Of a stretch of 18,646 bases of DNA, positions 16,050 to 18,646 are shown piece after piece. The notes beneath the pieces are model-generated. The model did not search any database and was not told the DNA's origin. It saw only the letters and a program-made list of their open reading frames with translations. A program made the translations under genes and the position numbers. The stretch comes from an uncultured Succinivibrio sp. (GTDB lineage Bacteria; Pseudomonadota; Gammaproteobacteria; Enterobacterales; Succinivibrionaceae), in NCBI GenBank assembly GCA_900754255.1, contig CAAECI010000020.1, forward strand, positions 1 through 18,646, read 5' to 3'. Numbering within the stretch: position 1 is the first letter of the stretch; each line of letters opens with the position of its first letter.

Positions 16050-16155
16050 TGAAAAATGTGCCTGATCTTACGGCACTGTGCCGCTTTGACGGCATATAAA
16101 CACAATTATGACTGTTTGAATTGTTTATTTTCCAAAGGCTTGCGCGCTTTGTCAA
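16050..16155 (-). promoter_or_regulatory. thrABC promoter and attenuator-like leader
   Basis: On the minus strand a perfect -35, TTGACA (16155-16150), is followed at 17 nt by GAAAAT (16132-16127). The roughly 90-nt leader holds four arms. Arm 1 is TGCCG (16094-16090), arm 2 CGGCAC (16083-16078), arm 3 GTGCCG (16076-16071) and arm 4 GGCAC (16062-16058), with five U after arm 4 (16056-16052). Pairings 1:2, 2:3 and 3:4 exclude each other stepwise, and 3:4 is terminator-like. I found no leader peptide with an ATG and threonine/isoleucine codons like E. coli thrL, so the signal is unknown. Confidence 0.5.
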
Positions 16156-16448
16156 TTTAAGATAGTTCGTGAATAAGCAAATTTAGCTGAAAAAATAAAA
16201 AATACTATTTTATGTAGAGGGATGAATTTAATATCTATTTGTTTATTAAGTAATTTTTATTTAATCTCTATACCTTAAGCCCACATTGCACCATAAAATT
16301 TTTTTTAAAGGGATCGGGGCGCATACGCGAAAGTCACATAAAACGTAAGAATAGCCTTTGCTACGGTAAAGAAAAAAATTTTCAAAGTTGCACCCTTTAT
16401 TAACACGAGCTAAAAAAAAAATAATGTTTTATTTTAAGGACGCTTAGT
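16156..16448. other. AT-rich spacer between the divergent thr and tpiA-pfkA units
   Basis: About 290 nt with long A and T runs and no convincing gene, RNA or repeat. The spacer as a whole (16029-16662) separates two divergent operons, so both sets of upstream control elements should lie in it. Confidence 0.5.
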
Positions 16449-16523
16449 ATGGTTATTGCATCTTTAATAAGGAAAAATCGCAATATTTTGAGCCTTGCGA
16501 TTAGAATGAAAACGTTTTCATAA
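16449..16523 (+). CDS. Possible 24-residue peptide upstream of tpiA
   Basis: An ATG at 16449 follows AAGGA (16436-16440) by 8 nt and opens 24 codons (MVIASLIRKNRNILSL, then AIRMKTFS), ending in TAA at 16521-16523. The peptide is basic with a hydrophobic pattern. Its end overlaps the palindrome at 16506-16521. It could be a leader or membrane peptide, but such short frames occur by chance and no family is recognised. Confidence 0.2.
   Translation: MVIASLIRKNRNILSLAIRMKTFS
16506..16521 (+). promoter_or_regulatory. LacI-family (Cra-like) operator before tpiA-pfkA
   Basis: ATGAAAACGTTTTCAT is a perfect 16-bp palindrome with a central CG, the hallmark of LacI/GalR-family operators. It resembles Cra (FruR) sites of the TGAAACGTTTCA type. 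In E. coli Cra represses glycolytic genes including pfkA. A possible -10, TATAGT (16544-16549), lies 22 nt downstream, so the site would be at or just before the -35. Downstream, the probable 5' untranslated region has an imperfect stem-loop (16564-16572 with 16587-16597). Confidence 0.6.
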
Positions 16524-16662
16524 ATGAAAATTTTTGTGATTTGTATAGTAGAATAATGACCGAGCGTGTGCCTTTATATCATTAATGGCGCTCACGCACG
16601 AGCTTTATTTGATATGAGACTATGGAGCGGCATTGACTGTAACGAAGATGCCGGAGAAAAAA

Positions 16663-17430
16663 ATGAGAAAACTTCTTGTGATGGGTAATTGGAAACTCAA
16701 CGGTACTAAAGACAGCGTCAAAGAGTTAATCACCGCCTTTGCCGCCGCTGCCGACAAGGCCGGCGACAAGACCGAGGTTGCCATTTGTGCTCCTGCCATC
16801 TTTATAGGCTCCGTCGAGGCCCTTGCCGCAGGCTCCAAGCTCAGCTGGGGCTCTGAGGACTGCGACATTCATACCAAGGGCGCCTTCACCGGTGAAAACT
16901 CCCCCGTTATGATCAAGGAATTCGGAGCTAAATATGCCATCGTCGGTCACTCCGAGCGTCGCGGCTATCATCACGAATCCAACGAGTACGTCGCTGAGAA
17001 GTTCAAGAGTGCTCAGGACAACGGCTTGATCCCCGTTTTATGCATAGGTGAATCCGAAGCCGAATTCGACGCAGGCAAGACCATGGACGTATGCAAGGCC
17101 GAGCTTAAGGCCGTAATCGATCTCTGCGGCATCAAGGCCTTTGAAAACGCCGTCATCGCCTACGAGCCCATTTGGGCCATCGGCACCGGCAAGACTGCAA
17201 CTCCAGAGATCGCCGAGAACGTACATAAGCAGATCCGTGATTACCTTGAGAGCTTTGACGCCGAGGTTGCCCAGAAGGTTCAGATCCTCTACGGCGGATC
17301 CTGCAATGCCAAGACCGCACCCGAGCTCTTCTCTCAGCCCGATATCGACGGCGGCCTCATCGGCGGTGCCTCACTTAAGGTTGCCGATTTTACCTCCATC
17401 ATCGAAACTGCCGCTAATATCAGCAAGTAA
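16663..17430 (+). CDS. tpiA: Triose-phosphate isomerase
   Basis: TpiA interconverts dihydroxyacetone phosphate and glyceraldehyde 3-phosphate. The start at 16663 gives 255 aa, exactly the E. coli length. The catalytic set is complete: Lys11 in MGNWKLNGT, His96 in VGHSERR, Glu168 in YEPIWAIGTGK. The last motif leads into the mobile loop 6, and YGGSCNAKTAPEL and GGLIGGASL complete the phosphate site. I prefer ATG 16663 to an in-frame TTG at 16633 because GGAG lies 6 nt before it and homology starts there. pfkA follows after 35 nt, so the pair is probably one transcript. Confidence 0.97.
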   Translation: MRKLLVMGNWKLNGTKDSVKELITAFAAAADKAGDKTEVAICAPAIFIGSVEALAAGSKLSWGSEDCDIHTKGAFTGENSPVMIKEFGAKYAIVGHSERRGYHHESNEYVAEKFKSAQDNGLIPVLCIGESEAEFDAGKTMDVCKAELKAVIDLCGIKAFENAVIAYEPIWAIGTGKTATPEIAENVHKQIRDYLESFDAEVAQKVQILYGGSCNAKTAPELFSQPDIDGGLIGGASLKVADFTSIIETAANISK

Positions 17431-17465
17431 TTTTCGTAAGGTCGAATTAAAGGACAGCTTAAATT

Positions 17466-18434
17466 ATGGCTTCTATAAAAAAAATCGGCATTCTGACCTC
17501 GGGCGGTGACTCACCTGGCATGAATGCCGCCATTCGCGCCATCGTTCGTACCGGTCTTGATTACGGATATCAGATGTTCGGTATTCGCGACGGATATATG
17601 GGGCTTCACAGCAATAACATCATTCAGCTCGGTCGTCACAGCGTATCCGATCTCCTAAACCGCGGCGGAACCTTTTTAGGCACAGCCCGTTTCCCCGAAT
17701 TCAAGCAGCCTAAGGTACGCGAGGAAAGCGTGGCCGTGATGAAGAAGGTCGGCTTGGACGCTCTCGTGGTTATAGGCGGCGACGGCTCCTATATGGGTGC
17801 AAAATTCATCTCCGAGATGGGATTTCCCACCATAGGCCTTCCCGGCACCATTGACAACGATATTGCCGGTACCGACGCCACCATCGGCTTTGATACAGCC
17901 CTGAATACGGCCGTTTCCTGCATCGACAAGTTGCGCGACACCTGCTCCTCGCACAAACGTATCAGCGTATGCGAGGTTATGGGACATCACTGCGGCGATT
18001 TGGCTGTATGTGCGGCCGTAGCCTGCGGCGTGGAGGCTGTTCTCGTTCCAGAGATCCCTTGGAATAAGAAGGATGTTTATGCCTCCATCAAGGCAGGTAT
18101 CGATGCCGGCAAACGTCACGCCATTTTGGTGGTTTGCGAAAACCAGACCGACGTTTATCAGATGGCCAAGGAGCTTGAAGCGCTGATCGGTCTTGAGACC
18201 CGTGCTACGGTTTTGGGCCACATCCAGCGCGGAGGCTCCCCTTCTCCCTATGATCGCGTGCTCGCCTCCCGTATGGGAGCTTATGCCGTGGAGTTGCTGA
18301 AAAAGGGACTCTCCGGACGTTGCGTGGGTGTTCAAAACGGAGAGCTTGTGAACGAGGACATTGTCGAGTGCATAACCAAGCACAAGCATCAGTTCATGAG
18401 ATCAACCTATGATCTGGCACAGAAGCTGAGATAA
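17466..18434 (+). CDS. pfkA: ATP-dependent 6-phosphofructokinase
   Basis: PfkA phosphorylates fructose 6-phosphate to the 1,6-bisphosphate, the committed glycolytic step. The 322-aa protein matches E. coli PfkA along its length. GGDGS at 104-108 indicates ATP rather than pyrophosphate as donor; PGTIDNDI carries the catalytic Asp130 (Asp127 in E. coli literature numbering). VLGHIQRGGSP with YDRVLASRMG holds the fructose-phosphate arginines. NRGGTFLGTARFPEF and IRAIVR contain the effector- and subunit-interface arginines. One departure: the usual MGRYCGDL or MGRHAGD reads MGHHCGDL, so the active-site Arg171 (E. coli numbering) is His174 here. The RBS is AAAGGA, 11 nt from the ATG, rather far. 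Second gene after tpiA, with a terminator behind it. Confidence 0.97.
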   Translation: MASIKKIGILTSGGDSPGMNAAIRAIVRTGLDYGYQMFGIRDGYMGLHSNNIIQLGRHSVSDLLNRGGTFLGTARFPEFKQPKVREESVAVMKKVGLDALVVIGGDGSYMGAKFISEMGFPTIGLPGTIDNDIAGTDATIGFDTALNTAVSCIDKLRDTCSSHKRISVCEVMGHHCGDLAVCAAVACGVEAVLVPEIPWNKKDVYASIKAGIDAGKRHAILVVCENQTDVYQMAKELEALIGLETRATVLGHIQRGGSPSPYDRVLASRMGAYAVELLKKGLSGRCVGVQNGELVNEDIVECITKHKHQFMRSTYDLAQKLR

Positions 18435-18450
18435 TTTGCTAATAACAAGA

Positions 18451-18476
18451 ATCCCCGCACGGCGGGGATTTTTTTT
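18451..18476 (+). terminator. Intrinsic terminator of tpiA-pfkA
   Basis: ATCCCCGC (18451-18458) and GCGGGGAT (18462-18469) form a perfect 8-bp stem with a 3-nt loop, followed by eight T (18469-18476). It lies 17 nt after the pfkA stop. Confidence 0.95.
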
Positions 18477-18509
18477 ATAAGCCACAACGATCACTTGTTT
18501 AAAAAAAAC

Positions 18510-18533
18510 GTCAGAGCTCATGTCAGTGCTCAC
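18510..18533 (+). repeat. Tandem pair of 12-mers
   Basis: GTCAGAGCTCAT (18510-18521) is followed directly by GTCAGTGCTCAC (18522-18533); ten of twelve bases agree. The rest of the tail (18477-18646) is AT-rich with no gene that I can support. Confidence 0.5.
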
Positions 18534-18646
18534 TTAAAATGACTGATTTTTGCTATTCAGGTTTGTCCTAAACCTTTAAAATTCTGCTCATCTAGACAAT
18601 ATGAAGCGACCCCACTGATGTAAAAATCGTGGATTTACCCGTAAAA

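Noticed and set aside
16068..16103. GTG-started 11-codon thr leader peptide (VFICRQSGTVP)
   Set aside because: No RBS, only one Thr and one Ile codon, and its stop lies after arm 3, unlike a working attenuator peptide.
17676..18389. A 237-codon minus-strand frame opposite pfkA
   Set aside because: Shadow frame over fully conserved PfkA motifs, with no family resemblance.
1..18646. CRISPR array, defence system, prophage or biosynthetic cluster
   Set aside because: No regularly spaced repeats and no such genes; apart from the IS605-type remnant the window is housekeeping.

Overview
The window looks like a chromosomal, mostly housekeeping stretch of a gammaproteobacterium. HflD is confined to that class, and it sits directly before purB as it does there. 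The gluconate regulator, the thrABC order and the PfkA/TpiA sequences all read as gammaproteobacterial. A fermentative, Succinivibrionaceae-like host (order Aeromonadales) is my inference, resting on general similarity, a PerR-type regulator and very AT-rich intergenic regions. Genes have mixed GC content, spacers are AT-rich, and most transcription units end in a clear intrinsic terminator.

Layout: (1) 1-1863, + strand: the 3' part of hflD, cut by the window edge, then purB and a terminator. (2) 1938-2333, +: a PerR-type Fur-family regulator with a palindrome over its probable start of transcription. (3) 2487-4960, -: gntK-edd, overlapping by 8 nt, behind a promoter carrying a GntR-type operator. 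(4) 5001-6886, -: a methyl-accepting chemotaxis protein with a long, structured, untranslated leader. (5) 7094-8231, +: a LacI-family regulator closely resembling GntR, preceded by a second copy of the same operator core. (6) 8331-10848, -: an 817-aa PiT-type phosphate transporter with a long cytosolic tail. (7) 11041-11173: a remnant of an IS200/IS605-type element (right end plus the tail of tnpB) behind a promoter-like sequence. (8) 11205-16160, -: thrA-thrB-thrC with a terminator at the end and an attenuator-like leader at the front. (9) 16440-18476, +: tpiA-pfkA behind a perfect LacI-family palindrome, closed by a terminator. (10) 18477-18646: no gene seen, one tandem 12-mer.

How the genes fit together: gluconokinase makes 6-phosphogluconate and Edd converts it to KDPG, the upper Entner-Doudoroff route. 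The GntR-like repressor probably controls both this operon and itself through the shared core GTTATCCGTAACAT. Neither eda nor a gluconate permease is in the window. TpiA and PfkA serve classical glycolysis and may be under a Cra-like regulator. ThrABC carries out phosphorylation of aspartate, reduction of homoserine's precursor and the last two steps to threonine.

No CRISPR array, defence island, prophage or biosynthetic cluster is visible. The best leads are non-coding: the gluconate operators, the thr leader, the chemoreceptor leader and the TnpB-type remnant.
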